In this document: positions 38,810 through 48,833 of the stretch, piece after piece
How the letters are laid out: the number at the start of each line of letters is the position of its first letter
How positions within the stretch are numbered: position 1 is the stretch's first letter
NCBI RefSeq assembly: GCF_030406725.1
Contig: NZ_CP129107.1
Span: 1,521,001-1,585,000 of the forward strand
DNA length: 64,000 nucleotides
Source: Alteriqipengyuania flavescens
GTDB lineage: Bacteria > Pseudomonadota > Alphaproteobacteria > Sphingomonadales > Sphingomonadaceae
Direction: 5' to 3'
Program-made: the position numbers and the translations under genes
The notes under the pieces: generated by a model
The model's database searches: none
Seen by the model: the letters and a program-made list of their open reading frames with translations, nothing else
Told to the model about the DNA's origin: nothing

Positions 38810-39160
38810 TCAGTCCGGCGGCAGCTGGGTGAGCGGGACGGCGGCGTCGTGAGTCTGCTCGCCCGCACCGTCGAGCCGGTCGGGCGAGATTTCATCCGGG
38901 GTGTGGCCGGGCTTGATCGTATCGTCGCCCGGGGTCGAGACTTCGTCGGGCGTGGGGGAGGCAATGCCGTCGCCGCGATCCGGCACGGGCGTTTCGGCCG
39001 GGACATCTCCCGGACTGTCGCTGTCTCCCTCGTCTTCGGCCAGTTCGCGCGATGATACCGGATCCGCGTCCGTATCGATTACGGGTGGTGTGGCGGGCGG
39101 CAAATTTGCTTGGTCGTAATCGCGCTCTGAATAGCGTTCGTTTTGCTTGGGGTTGGTCAT
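38810..39160 (-). CDS. acidic low-complexity hypothetical protein
   Basis: Protein of 116 residues starting MTNPKQNERYSERDYDQANL, rich in Asp, Glu, Pro, Thr and Ser (TPVPDRGDGIASPTPDEVST). Likely intrinsically disordered, with no signal peptide or membrane segment. AAAGGA precedes the ATG; longer upstream open frames start in non-coding sequence. No family recognised. Confidence 0.65.
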   Translation of the reverse strand: MTNPKQNERYSERDYDQANLPPATPPVIDTDADPVSSRELAEDEGDSDSPGDVPAETPVPDRGDGIASPTPDEVSTPGDDTIKPGHTPDEISPDRLDGAGEQTHDAAVPLTQLPPD

Positions 39161-39303
39161 GGTGCAATCCTTTCGCCCCATGAAACCGATGGCCTGCCGT
39201 CCTTGTTCCGGCATTCGCTTGCCCTTTGCGCCCCATGTGACTAAGGGCCACGCCCTGACAGGCAGGCGTCCCACCAACAGGATCCGGCCGCGGGCTTCGT
39301 CAT

Positions 39304-39388
39304 GCGGGCGTGGCGGAATTGGTAGACGCGCTGGTTTTAGGTACCAGTATCGCAAGATGTGGGGGTTCGAGTCCCTTCGCCCGCACCA
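39304..39388 (+). tRNA. tRNA-Leu(UAG)
   Basis: Class II tRNA with long variable arm: acceptor GCGGGCG/CGCCCGC, D-arm with GGCGGAATTGGTAGACGC, anticodon stem CTGGT/ACCAG with loop TTTAGGT (anticodon TAG), variable arm, T-loop GTTCGAG, encoded CCA. All stems pair. Confidence 0.97.
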
Positions 39389-39462
39389 CGTCCGCCGCCG
39401 CTATTCCCGCGGGATTGGCGAAGCCTGACGACATGAATTCGAACGACGGAAAGTAACAGAGC

Positions 39463-41088
39463 ATGCAGATCGCCGAGACCACCAACGAGGGCCTCAAACG
39501 CGCTTACACGCTGACCATTACCGCCAAGGAAATCGCCGAGCGGATCGAGACCGAGGTCAAGAAGATCGCGCCGCAGGTCCGGATGCCCGGCTTCCGCCCC
39601 GGCAAGGTCCCGGCCAACCTGGTCAAGAAGATGCACGGCGATGCGCTGCATGCCGATGCGCTGAACGCCTCGGTCCGCGAATCGGTCGACGAACTGATGC
39701 GCGAAAAGGAACTGCGCCCCGCGCTGCAGCCCAAGGTCGAACTGGGCAGCGACTATGCCGAAGGGAAGGACGCGAAGGTCGATGTCGAGCTGGAAGTGCT
39801 TCCCGAAGTGGAAGCACCGAGCATCGACGGGCTCAAGCTCGAAAAGCTGGTTGTCCCGGTGGACGACGAGCGGCTGGACGAGGCGCTGAAGGGCCTCGCC
39901 GAGAACCAGAAGAGCTACAAGGACGCGCCCAAGAGCAAGAAGGCCGCCGACGGCGACCAGCTGATCATCGACTTCGTCGGCCGCGTGGACGGCGAGGAAT
40001 TCGAAGGCGGCAAGGCCGAAGGCAGCCCGCTGGTCATCGGTTCGGGCCAGTTCATTCCCGGCTTCGAAGAGCAGCTCAAGGGCGCCAAGACCGGTGACGA
40101 GAAGACCATCACGGTCACCTTCCCCGAAGATTACCCGGCCGAGCACCTTGCCGGCAAGGAAGCCGAATTCGACGTTACCGTGCAGCAGGTGAAGGTCGAA
40201 GGCGAAGCCAAGATCGACGACGATTTCGCCAAGCAGTTCGGCCTGGAAGGGCTGGACAAGCTTAAGGAACTGATGCGCGGCCAGATGGAGCAGGAGCTTT
40301 CCGGCCTCACCCGAACGCAGATGAAGCGCCAGCTGCTCGATGCGCTGGCCGCCGATCACGATTTCGACGTGCCGCCGAGTATGGTCGACGCCGAATTCGA
40401 CCAGATCTGGGCCCAGCTCCAGCAGGAAGCCGCACGCGAGGAAGACCCCGCAGCGGCGCTGAAGGAAATCGAGGCCGAGAAGGACGACTATCGCAAGATC
40501 GCCGAACGCCGCGTGCGCCTCGGCCTACTGCTGTCCGAAATCGGCCAGGCCAACGGCATCGAGGTCACGGCGCAGGAAATGGACATGCTGATGCGCCAGC
40601 AGATCCAGCGCGTGCCGGAAGACCAGCGCGAACAGTTCATCGACTACATGCGCAACGAGCCGATGGCCCAGGCCCAGCTCCGCGCGCCGCTCTATGAGGA
40701 AAAGGTCGTCGATTTCCTGTTCGACAAGGCCGAAGTCACCGAGCGCGAAGTGACCCGCGAGGAACTGGAAGCCGCGATCGAGGCGGAAGAAGCCCCGGCG
40801 GACAAGAAGCCCGCTGCCAAGAAGAAGGCGCCCGCAAAGAGGGCCGCGGCCAAGAAGTCCGACGACAAGAAGGCGGATGACAAGAAGCCTGCTGCAAAGA
40901 AGGCCCCGGCCAAGAAGGCGGACGACAAGAAGCCTGCTGCGAAGAAGGCGCCGGCCAAGAAGGCGGACGACAAGAAGCCTGCTGCGAAGAAGGCGCCGGC
41001 CAAGAAAGCGGACGACAAGAAGCCCGCAGCAAAGAAGGCCCCGGCCAAGAAGCCGGTTGCCAAGAAGGCTCCCGCCAAGAAGAAATAA
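39463..41088 (+). CDS. tig: trigger factor (ribosome-associated chaperone) with Lys-rich repeat tail
   Basis: Peptidyl-prolyl isomerase/chaperone at the ribosome exit tunnel. Residues 1-about 430 are standard: ribosome-binding [20 protein letters not shown], PPIase domain ([40 protein letters not shown]) and C-terminal arms. The last about 100 residues (from [10 protein letters not shown]) are a histone-H1-like tail of Lys, Ala, Pro and Asp with four 15-residue repeats. Total 541 residues against about 430-450 usual. It is upstream of clpP-clpX, as is common, but separated here by about 5 kb. A strong terminator follows. Confidence 0.96.
   Translation: MQIAETTNEGLKRAYTLTITAKEIAERIETEVKKIAPQVRMPGFRPGKVPANLVKKMHGDALHADALNASVRESVDELMREKELRPALQPKVELGSDYAEGKDAKVDVELEVLPEVEAPSIDGLKLEKLVVPVDDERLDEALKGLAENQKSYKDAPKSKKAADGDQLIIDFVGRVDGEEFEGGKAEGSPLVIGSGQFIPGFEEQLKGAKTGDEKTITVTFPEDYPAEHLAGKEAEFDVTVQQVKVEGEAKIDDDFAKQFGLEGLDKLKELMRGQMEQELSGLTRTQMKRQLLDALAADHDFDVPPSMVDAEFDQIWAQLQQEAAREEDPAAALKEIEAEKDDYRKIAERRVRLGLLLSEIGQANGIEVTAQEMDMLMRQQIQRVPEDQREQFIDYMRNEPMAQAQLRAPLYEEKVVDFLFDKAEVTEREVTREELEAAIEAEEAPADKKPAAKKKAPAKRAAAKKSDDKKADDKKPAAKKAPAKKADDKKPAAKKAPAKKADDKKPAAKKAPAKKADDKKPAAKKAPAKKPVAKKAPAKKK
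40873..41052 (+). repeat. four tandem 45-bp repeats in the trigger factor tail
   Basis: Four head-to-tail copies of a 45-bp unit encode [15 protein letters not shown]. Copies two and three are nearly identical in DNA; the outer two differ at a few third positions. Copy number is likely variable between strains. Confidence 0.9.
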
Positions 41089-41109
41089 GCGTTTAGCGCG
41101 CTGAGATCG

Positions 41110-41145
41110 AAAGCCCCGCCCGGACCTGCCGGAGCGGGGCTTTTC
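41110..41145 (+). terminator. intrinsic terminator after tig
   Basis: AAAGCCCCGC at 41110-41119 pairs with GCGGGGCTTT at 41134-41143 around CCGG/CCGG, followed by TTTTCC. It may also serve the antiporter gene ending at 41155 on the other strand, since the stem starts with A on the plus strand. Confidence 0.85.
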
Positions 41146-41154
41146 CTTGCGCGG

Positions 41155-42534
41155 TCAACTTTTCGAGCCAATTCCCTCGACCTGGATCGCCACGGTGTCG
41201 GAGGGTTTTGCGTACCAGTCGTCCACATGGCTCTCCTGGCCGACGTGGATGTGATTGCTGCCGTCTTCCACGAATTTCATCAGCCGGGCCGCAGTCATCC
41301 CGTGGATCACGATCGAGGCAAGGATCGTGAAGCTGGCAACCGCCCATGCCTCGTCGAGATCGCCGAAGTCGCCGTGGTTCTGGCCGTAGGCGAGGTAGTA
41401 GATTGACCCCATCCCGCGGATGCCGAGGAAGGCGACTGCAAGGCGGCCGGGGAACGGAAGGTCGCACAGCGATTCCGACAGCAGCCCCGCCAGCGGACGG
41501 ATCACGAAGATCAACGCCAGCCCGATGGCCGCACCGGCCCAGGTCAGGTCGGCGAGCACTCCGCCGGCGAGCATCGCCCCGAATGCCAGCAGCACGCCGA
41601 CCAGCACGATCTTCTCGATCTGGTCGATGAAATGGTGGCTGATCTTGTGATAGCGGCTCTTGTTCTCGCGCTGGCGGGCGGTCACCGCGCCCACGAAGAC
41701 CGCGAGGAAGCCGTATCCCTCAGCCAATTCGGCGAGCCCGTAGGCAGTCAGCAGCGTGCCGAGCACGATCAGGCCCTCGGAAGTCGAATATTTCGGGGCC
41801 GCGCGCTCGCTGTCCTCGTCGATCTCCTTGATCGGCGCGTCGGCCTCCCGCTCGAAAACGTACCATGCACCCGCCCGGCCCACGAGCCAGCCGACCACGA
41901 AGCCGGCGAGGATGCGCCAGACGAAATCGATGGCGAACCATTCCAGCGTCCAGCCGCCGATCGCGGTCATGCCGACGGCGGCGATGGCCAGGTAGGTGAA
42001 GGGGAAAGCGAGCCCGTCGTTAAGCCCGGCCTCGACCGTCAGGCTGAAGCGCACGTCATGCCGCTGGTTTTCGCCCGGCGGGCCGACCTGCACGCTTCGC
42101 GCCAGCACGGGATCGGTGGGGGCAAGCGAGGCGCCCAGCAGAATGGCCGTGGCGGGCGCCAGGCCGAGTGCCCACCAGCCCAGCAGCGCCACCGCCGCGA
42201 TGGTCAGCGGCATGGCGATGACCAGCAGCGGCCAGATCTGGCGCCAGTTGGTCCAGCTGACCGGCCTGTCGATGGCAATGCCTGCACCCATCAGGGAAGC
42301 GATGACGATGAATTCTGTCACATACTCCAGCGAAACGGCGTCGAACCCGTCCATCACCGGGTTAATGTGCGGCAAGCCCACCGGCAGCGAGAACAGCGCC
42401 CAGCCGAGCGCGACATAGACGATTGGCAGGGAAAGATACCGGCGTGCCAGCGTCCTTTCGAGCCCGACCGACAACACCAGCGCGAGGCCGAACAGGACGA
42501 ACATCAGGATACGCGGTTCCATCGCGCCGACCAT
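41155..42534 (-). CDS. cation:proton antiporter (CPA1, NhaP-like)
   Basis: Inner-membrane sodium or potassium/proton exchanger of 459 residues with about 12-13 helices. CPA1 motifs are present: LLGASLAPTDPVLARSVQVG and the VEAGLNDGLAFPFTYLAIA segment with Asn-Asp that carries ions, plus a later LAVAFLGIRGMGSIYYLAYG arginine motif. A polar cytoplasmic tail closes it. ATG at 42534 or 42522 (MEPRILM) could be the start. Confidence 0.92.
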   Translation of the reverse strand: MVGAMEPRILMFVLFGLALVLSVGLERTLARRYLSLPIVYVALGWALFSLPVGLPHINPVMDGFDAVSLEYVTEFIVIASLMGAGIAIDRPVSWTNWRQIWPLLVIAMPLTIAAVALLGWWALGLAPATAILLGASLAPTDPVLARSVQVGPPGENQRHDVRFSLTVEAGLNDGLAFPFTYLAIAAVGMTAIGGWTLEWFAIDFVWRILAGFVVGWLVGRAGAWYVFEREADAPIKEIDEDSERAAPKYSTSEGLIVLGTLLTAYGLAELAEGYGFLAVFVGAVTARQRENKSRYHKISHHFIDQIEKIVLVGVLLAFGAMLAGGVLADLTWAGAAIGLALIFVIRPLAGLLSESLCDLPFPGRLAVAFLGIRGMGSIYYLAYGQNHGDFGDLDEAWAVASFTILASIVIHGMTAARLMKFVEDGSNHIHVGQESHVDDWYAKPSDTVAIQVEGIGSKS

Positions 42535-42577
42535 GCGGCGAAAACGGCGGCCGGGTCAACGCGTCATGCGTCAGGGC

Positions 42578-44665
42578 TCAGAAATTGCCCTGCAACGAGA
42601 AGCGGATGATCTCGCCGATTTCGGCTTCGCCGGTTTCCGTGAAGAGGATCGGCGCGGTATTGCGGAAACCGTCGTAGACGATTCGGCTGGACGTGGCCCG
42701 CGCGCCAAGCAGGTTCGATGCAGACAGGCGCGCCTTCATTCCGAGCACGTCCTTGTGCTCGACGAAGAGCTCCCCGAACAGTGGGCCTTCGTTGTCCTGC
42801 GAGATTTCCGTCAGGCGGAACTGGCGGCCGATTTCGAAGTGGAACAGCTCCGCGCCATAGGCCCAGTCCGTTTTGGGGATGTCGTGGCGCAGGTTGAGGT
42901 AGAGCTCGCGGAAGCGGCTGCGGCTGAAAGGCCGCGCCTCGCCCGTCAGAGGGTCTTCAAGGGAGCTCTTCTCGAGCTCGACCGAAACATCGAGCCGCGC
43001 GCCGTTCCATCCGATCTGCGACAGTTCCAGCGTGGCATCGAAATCGATCCCGCGGCGCCAGGCGGACGCGATGTTGCCCGGCGACTGGCCCCCCGGCACA
43101 GGAACGATCTCGACCAGGTCCTCGATCTGGCGGTCGAAGAGTTTCAGCGACATTGATCCCCACGCACCCAGCGTCTTCTGGATTTCGAGATCGGTTTCCC
43201 ACGCCTGAGGGGGCACGAGTTCCGCATTGCCGGCATTCTCGTTGTCCGAGGCGAGGAACACGTTGGCGAGGAAATCTCCGAACGACAACTGCCCCACGGT
43301 CCGCGCGAACTTGAGAGATACGTCGAAGCCTGATCCCGGCTGCCAGCCGAACGCCAGCGAGCCCTTCGGTCGCCAGAACTCGCGCGAATTCGCACGGTCG
43401 CCGCTCAGTTCGAGGCGGGAGAATTCGCCGCCGGCAATCGCCTGCAGGGACAGGTTGCTGCCAATCTGCCTGCCATAGCTCAGCGCGGCTTCGTAACGGT
43501 CTTCGGAAACGCCGCTCGCATTGTCGGGAAATTCGATCTCTGCAAAGCTGCCGTCGGGTTCCAGCGAGAAAAGGGCCGCCACACGGTCGAGCCGGTTGAA
43601 CGCGGCCTCCCCGCTCAATTGCCAGGCGGCCTCGCCCCCGCGCCAGCTGAATTCGGCGCGGCCGATCCGCTCGCCCGAGCCGTTGACGCTGGCGAAGCGT
43701 CCGCCGGTTGGCAGCGCGCCGAGGAAAGTGCTGTCGATCACCGTCTGGGCGCCGTCGCTGTGGGCATAGCGTTCAAGCCCGATCAGCTCCAGCCGCCCGC
43801 CGACGAGGTCGAAAGCAAGGTCGCCGCCGATCTCGTAATTGTAGCTGTCGCTGTCGAAGCGGCTTTCCTGGAACCGTCTGACTGCGAGCGGATCGAGGGC
43901 GTCCTCCGTCCCTCGGTTGCGGTTGAAGCCCCAGCCGTAGCTGCCGTTGATGTTCGCAACCACGTTGCCCGCGCCTTTCCAGCCGAGCGTTGCACCGAGG
44001 CTGGGAAAGTCGCCGTCCGAACGATTGGTCGTGAGCTGGTCTTCGAGGGTTCGACCGGCGGCGTCCGCAACGATGACAAAGCCGTCCGCGCCGCCGCGAT
44101 AGCCGCGGTTGCGGGCGGAAAGGGAATAGCTGAAGTCGTTCGAAGTACCGCTGACCGATGCTGAGAAGCGCCGCGCATACAGGCTGTCGATGCGTGGTCG
44201 GTACTCGCTGCTCCATTCGAACTGCCCGCTGGTGCCGCCCACCTCGACCGTGACATTGGCGACCTGACCGGAGAGGCCGGGGATGTCGAGCGTCGCGCCG
44301 TCGACGATTTCGATCCGCACCACGTCGTCGGCGGAAACGCGGCCGAGCTGGTCGCGCGGGGAATCGCTTTTGCCGGTCAGGCGCTGGCCGTTGACGAGGA
44401 CGTTGAAGTCCGCCTGGCCGAGCCCGCGCTCGCCGTCGTCGCCCCCGCTTATGTCGAAGCCGGGGATGCGGCGGAGCATGTCGATCACGTTGCTGGGTGC
44501 GAACTGGACGAAATCGGCGGGCGTGAAGACGCGGCGTTCCGCGCGCTGCGGCACGGCGGCGTCCTCTGCCGGCGCGGCGTCCTGCGCCATGGCTGGCAGG
44601 GGCGCGGCAAGCGCCAGCAGCGAAACGGCGCGGATCAGGCGGAATTTGACGGCCAAGACGGGCAA
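42578..44665 (-). CDS. TonB-dependent receptor without obvious TonB box
   Basis: Outer-membrane receptor of 695 residues: signal peptide ending PAMAQ, plug domain (about 50-150; APSNVIDMLRRIPGFDISGG, FNVLVNGQRLTGKSDSPRDQ, VVRIEIVDGATLDIPGL) and a barrel ending in aromatic IIRFSLQGNF. The segment between signal and plug (QDAAPAEDAAVPQRAERRVF) lacks the I-V-V-T-x box seen in other proteins here. The ligand is unknown. Monocistronic, between the antiporter and a broken amidase gene. Confidence 0.9.
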   Translation of the reverse strand: MPVLAVKFRLIRAVSLLALAAPLPAMAQDAAPAEDAAVPQRAERRVFTPADFVQFAPSNVIDMLRRIPGFDISGGDDGERGLGQADFNVLVNGQRLTGKSDSPRDQLGRVSADDVVRIEIVDGATLDIPGLSGQVANVTVEVGGTSGQFEWSSEYRPRIDSLYARRFSASVSGTSNDFSYSLSARNRGYRGGADGFVIVADAAGRTLEDQLTTNRSDGDFPSLGATLGWKGAGNVVANINGSYGWGFNRNRGTEDALDPLAVRRFQESRFDSDSYNYEIGGDLAFDLVGGRLELIGLERYAHSDGAQTVIDSTFLGALPTGGRFASVNGSGERIGRAEFSWRGGEAAWQLSGEAAFNRLDRVAALFSLEPDGSFAEIEFPDNASGVSEDRYEAALSYGRQIGSNLSLQAIAGGEFSRLELSGDRANSREFWRPKGSLAFGWQPGSGFDVSLKFARTVGQLSFGDFLANVFLASDNENAGNAELVPPQAWETDLEIQKTLGAWGSMSLKLFDRQIEDLVEIVPVPGGQSPGNIASAWRRGIDFDATLELSQIGWNGARLDVSVELEKSSLEDPLTGEARPFSRSRFRELYLNLRHDIPKTDWAYGAELFHFEIGRQFRLTEISQDNEGPLFGELFVEHKDVLGMKARLSASNLLGARATSSRIVYDGFRNTAPILFTETGEAEIGEIIRFSLQGNF

Positions 44666-44806
44666 CCCTCTGCGCAGCGCATTCTGGTTTTTTGCGGCGC
44701 GCCCGCTGCATGAACGTCCGCCATATGGTGTATCGCGCGGCGAAAGCAGTGAAGGGCGCGCCGTGCGACGCGGCTTCGACGAAACGACTGTGAGTGCCGA
44801 CGAAGA

Positions 44807-45876
44807 TTATTCCGCGTCGGGATTCCAGCGGTCGAGAGACGGGCTGGCGAGCGGTGCGGTGCGCGCGCGTTCGTAGGCCGCGCCTGCTTTCAAAACTTCG
44901 TGGTGGGTCCACTTCACGCCCATGATGGAGAGGCCGACCGGCAGCCCGTCGGTCGCGCCCATCGGCACGCTGAGGTGCGGATAGCCGCGTAGTCGCCGAC
45001 GGCTTTGCGCAGGACGCCGATCCGCACGCCGGAGAGCGAGGCGCTGTCGAGGGCGCGGGTGAAGTCGATGGCAACGGCATCCGCCCCTGCCGTGGCGATG
45101 TCCGCCGGATCGCTGCCGGCCATCGCGCTCAGCAGCAGGGCGGCGCTGTGCACGTCGCGGGTCATCGGCCCCGCCGTGTCCTGGCTGGAGGATATCGGCA
45201 CAATATGCGTGCGGCTGACAAGGCCCACGGTGGGCTTGAAGCCGACGATGCCGTTGACGCTGGCGGGGCAGGTGACGGAGCCGTCGGTCCCCGTCCCGAT
45301 CGCAGTCCAGGCAAATTTTGCCGCGACTGCCGCGCCGCTGCCGGAGGAGGAGCCGCAGGGGTTGTGGTCGATGGCGTGCGGGTTGCGCGTCTGCCCGCCC
45401 ACCGCGCTTCACCCGCTGGTGGAAGCCGTGCTGCGGATATTCGCCCATTCGCTTAGGTTCGTCTTGCCGAGGATGCCCCCTCGATTGGCGCGGGCACGCG
45501 CGACGACCGGCGCATCGCGGCCCGTGGCGTTGCCGGCAGGGGCCAGGCTCCCGGCAGTGGTCCGCCATTCGCGCGTTTCGACATTGTCCTTCACCAGGAT
45601 CGTGCGCCCTCGCAGCAATCCGCGCTCGCGATAGGCGCGTTCCGCTTCCGCCTGCGCGACATCGCGTTCCGCCCGCGCGATGACCGCATTGATCTGCGCG
45701 CCCGCGTCATCGTTCGCCTCGATCAGCTGGAGGTATCCGGTCGCCGCCCACCCGGTACCTTCCGGAACCTGGACCGTCGGCTGCGGACGGGGCGCCTGTT
45801 CGCCGTCCTGTGCCAGTGCCGGAGCGTAGGGAAGAAGGGCGAGAGCGGCGAGCGCCGCCGATGCGTGCTTGATCAT
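44807..45876 (-). pseudogene. amidase (amidase-signature family), nonsense mutation plus internal deletion
   Basis: Starts [20 protein letters not shown] with a signal peptide. The catalytic Lys lies in RTILVKDNVETREW and the Ser-rich signature in NPCGSSSGSGAAVAAKFAW. Two lesions are visible. At 45409-45411 a TGA replaces the Trp codon expected in T-S-G-W-S-A-V-G-G-Q, and the same frame then continues. Near 44990 the sequence jumps from RIGVLRKAVGDY to the far C-terminal GYPHLSVPMGATDGLPVGLS in another frame, so about 200 or more residues are deleted. Intact members are about 500 residues. Not expected to give active enzyme. Confidence 0.85.
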
Positions 45877-46042
45877 GGCGCGATTCTGCGCACCATTCGT
45901 TTCGCGCTGCAAGTGCCTACGTGCTCCACCTTGGGCGCAGCACGCCCGCGCACATTTCCCCGGCGATAGGGTTAAGGGCCTTGAAGAATGCGCAGGGCAT
46001 GGCGACATAGCCGGCCAACCCGATTTCTTTGAGGACACATCC

Positions 46043-46741
46043 ATGATCGACCTGTTCGGCACCGACGCTCACGCAACCCAGGGACAGTTCACCCGCGACC
46101 CGCTGACCGGCGCGCTGGTGCCCGTGGTGGTGGAGCAGACGAGCCGCGGCGAACGCAGCTTCGACATCTTCAGCCGCCTGCTGCGTGAACGCATCGTTTT
46201 CGTCACCGGACAGGTGGAAGACGGCATGGCCAGCCTGATCGTGGCCCAGCTCCTTTTCCTCGAAAGCGAGAACCCGTCCAAGCCGATCAGCATGTATATC
46301 AACTCGCCCGGCGGGGTGGTGACGGCCGGCATGGCGATCCACGACACGATGCAGTACATCAAGCCGCGCGTGTCGACCGTGTGCGTCGGGCAGGCTGCCA
46401 GCATGGGCAGCTTCCTGCTCGCCGCCGGCGAACCGGGCATGCGCGTGGCGCTGCCCAACGCGCGGATCATGGTCCACCAGCCTTCGGGCGGCGCGCGCGG
46501 CATGGCTTCCGACATCGAGATCCAGGCGCGCGAGATCCTGCGCATCCGCCAGCGGATGAACGACCTCTATGTGAAGTACACCGGCCAGAGCCTGTCCGAC
46601 ATCGAAAAGGCGATGGACCGCGACACCTTCCTCGAAGCCGAGGAAGCGATGAAGTTCGGCCTCGTCGACAAGGTTTTCGAAACCCGTCCGGAAACGGAGA
46701 ACGAAACCAGTGACGAAGGCTCGGGCGGCGCTCCGGAGTGA
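46043..46741 (+). CDS. clpP: ATP-dependent Clp protease proteolytic subunit
   Basis: Serine protease of 232 residues forming the ClpXP chamber. Catalytic Ser in [19 protein letters not shown], His in [16 protein letters not shown], and Asp in the [12 protein letters not shown] region. GAGGA seven bases before the ATG. The C-terminus has a Glu/Gly tail beyond the core. clpX follows after 192 bp, the normal order. Confidence 0.97.
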   Translation: MIDLFGTDAHATQGQFTRDPLTGALVPVVVEQTSRGERSFDIFSRLLRERIVFVTGQVEDGMASLIVAQLLFLESENPSKPISMYINSPGGVVTAGMAIHDTMQYIKPRVSTVCVGQAASMGSFLLAAGEPGMRVALPNARIMVHQPSGGARGMASDIEIQAREILRIRQRMNDLYVKYTGQSLSDIEKAMDRDTFLEAEEAMKFGLVDKVFETRPETENETSDEGSGGAPE

Positions 46742-46933
46742 GGCCGTCCGTCCGGCAAACCCGCCTCGGCAGGAACCGGGCAGTAGTATTTTCGCAAGCC
46801 TGCTGCTTCAGCCGCGCGCAAGGCGCGCCGGGCTATGGCTAACAGGTTGATTATCACCGTCCCGGCCTTAGAGTCGGGCGAATCCCCGTAAGCATGCCCG
46901 CCGGGGCCTGATTGGGCGGGGCAGGACGAGATT

Positions 46934-48190
46934 ATGACGAAATTGAGCGGCACCGATTCCAAGAGCACTCTTTACTGCAGCTTCTGCGGCAAGTCGCAGC
47001 ACGAGGTTCGCAAGCTGATCGCAGGACCGACCGTGTTCATCTGCGACGAGTGCGTGGAACTGTGCAACGACATCATCCGTGAAGAAACGAAGGCCGGTCT
47101 CGCCGGCAAGAGCGACGGCGGCGTGCCGACCCCGCTCGACATCTTCGAGACGCTGAACGACTATGTGATTGGCCAGGATCGCGCCAAGCGCGTGCTCTCG
47201 GTCGCGGTGCACAACCACTACAAGCGGCTGAAGCACGGCGGTAAAGCGGGCGATGTCGAGCTTGCCAAGTCGAACATCCTGCTCGTCGGCCCGACCGGCT
47301 GCGGCAAGACGCTGCTGGCGCAGACGCTGGCGCGCACTTTTGATGTGCCCTTCACCATGGCCGACGCCACCACGCTGACCGAAGCCGGTTACGTGGGCGA
47401 GGACGTGGAGAACATCATCCTCAAGCTGTTGCAGGCGAGCGATTACAACGTCGACAAGGCGCAGCACGGCATCGTCTACATCGACGAGATCGACAAGATC
47501 ACGCGCAAGGCGGAAAACCCCTCCATCACTCGCGACGTGTCGGGCGAAGGCGTGCAGCAGGCGCTGCTCAAGCTGATGGAAGGCACCACCGCCAGCGTCC
47601 CGCCGCAGGGCGGCCGCAAGCATCCGCAGCAGGAATTCCTGCAGGTCGATACCACCAACATCCTGTTCATCTGTGGCGGTGCGTTTGCCGGCCTTGAAAA
47701 GGTTATCGCCGACCGCCTGCAGAAGCGCAGCATCGGCTTCGGCGCGCATGTTGCCGACCCGGACAAGCGCCGCGTGGGCGAACTGCTCGAAAAGTGCGAG
47801 CCGGAAGATCTCCTCAAGTTCGGCCTGATCCCCGAATTCGTCGGCCGCTTGCCGGTGATCGCGACCCTGCGCGACCTCGACGTGTCGGCGCTGGTCCAGA
47901 TCCTGAGCGAACCGAAGAACGCGCTGGTCAAGCAGTATGCCAAGCTGTTCGAGCTGGAGAACGTGGACCTCACCTTCACCGACGACGCGCTCGAAACGAT
48001 CGCGGAGAAGGCCATCGCCCGGAAGACCGGCGCGCGCGGCCTGCGCTCGATCGTCGAGGCGATCCTGCTCGACACGATGTTCGACCTTCCCGACATGGAA
48101 GGCGTGACCGAAATCGTGATCGACAAGGACGTGGTCGAAGGCCGCAAGGATCCGGTCCGCGTGCTGGGCGAAAAGGAGGAGGCCGCCTGA
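46934..48190 (+). CDS. clpX: ATP-dependent Clp protease ATP-binding subunit
   Basis: AAA+ unfoldase of 418 residues. N-terminal C4 zinc finger [14 protein letters not shown] and [10 protein letters not shown], Walker [21 protein letters not shown], Walker [18 protein letters not shown], pore loop [10 protein letters not shown], and the ClpP-docking IGF loop in [14 protein letters not shown]. Partner of ClpP just upstream. Confidence 0.98.
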   Translation: MTKLSGTDSKSTLYCSFCGKSQHEVRKLIAGPTVFICDECVELCNDIIREETKAGLAGKSDGGVPTPLDIFETLNDYVIGQDRAKRVLSVAVHNHYKRLKHGGKAGDVELAKSNILLVGPTGCGKTLLAQTLARTFDVPFTMADATTLTEAGYVGEDVENIILKLLQASDYNVDKAQHGIVYIDEIDKITRKAENPSITRDVSGEGVQQALLKLMEGTTASVPPQGGRKHPQQEFLQVDTTNILFICGGAFAGLEKVIADRLQKRSIGFGAHVADPDKRRVGELLEKCEPEDLLKFGLIPEFVGRLPVIATLRDLDVSALVQILSEPKNALVKQYAKLFELENVDLTFTDDALETIAEKAIARKTGARGLRSIVEAILLDTMFDLPDMEGVTEIVIDKDVVEGRKDPVRVLGEKEEAA

Positions 48191-48215
48191 GCCATCGGCC
48201 GGCGGAACTGAGCTT

Positions 48216-48833
48216 ATGAAAACCCTCCTTCGCAGCATCGCCCTTGCCACTGCAGGCATCGCCGCCGCGACATCGCTGCCGGTCGCCGCACAGCAGATGT
48301 TTTCCGACGGCTACCTGTTCCTGAAGGCGGTCCGCGAGAAGGACGGCGAAACCGTGATGGCCGCGCTCAACACGCCCGGCAGCACGATCATCAATTCGCG
48401 CGACGTCAGCACCGGAGAAACCGCGCTTCACATCGTGGTAAAGCGCCGCGATGCGCAGTGGATCAGCTTCCTCGTGGGCAAGGGCGCAAATCCCAACGTG
48501 GCGGACAAGGGCGGCGTCTATCCCCTCCAGCTCGCCGCGCAGCTCGGTTTCAAGGAAGGCGTAGAGGCGCTCATGGCCGCACAGGCCCGCGTCGACGTCT
48601 CCAACGATGCCGGGGAAACGCCCCTGATCTTCGCGGTCCATCGCCGCGACCATGACATGATGCGCACCCTGCTGACCGGCGGCGCCGATCCCGACCGCAC
48701 CGACAACTCGGGCCGCTCCGCGCGCGACTATGCGGCGCTGCAGGGCTCGACCGGCGGAACGCTCGCGGTGATCGAGGATGCCGAGCGCGACAAGGGTTCG
48801 GCCGGCGCGGAAACTTACGGGCCCAGCTTCTAG
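48216..48833 (+). CDS. exported ankyrin-repeat protein
   Basis: Protein of 205 residues: signal peptide ending in LPVAAQ, then four ankyrin repeats (about 30-190), for example TGETALHIVVKRRDAQWISF, GVYPLQLAAQLGFKEGVEAL, and AGETPLIFAVHRRDHDMMRT. Presumably a periplasmic binding scaffold. It starts 25 bp after clpX, and its TAG overlaps the COQ9 GTG start, so clpX-ank-COQ9 may be co-transcribed. Partner unknown. Confidence 0.9.
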   Translation: MKTLLRSIALATAGIAAATSLPVAAQQMFSDGYLFLKAVREKDGETVMAALNTPGSTIINSRDVSTGETALHIVVKRRDAQWISFLVGKGANPNVADKGGVYPLQLAAQLGFKEGVEALMAAQARVDVSNDAGETPLIFAVHRRDHDMMRTLLTGGADPDRTDNSGRSARDYAALQGSTGGTLAVIEDAERDKGSAGAETYGPSF

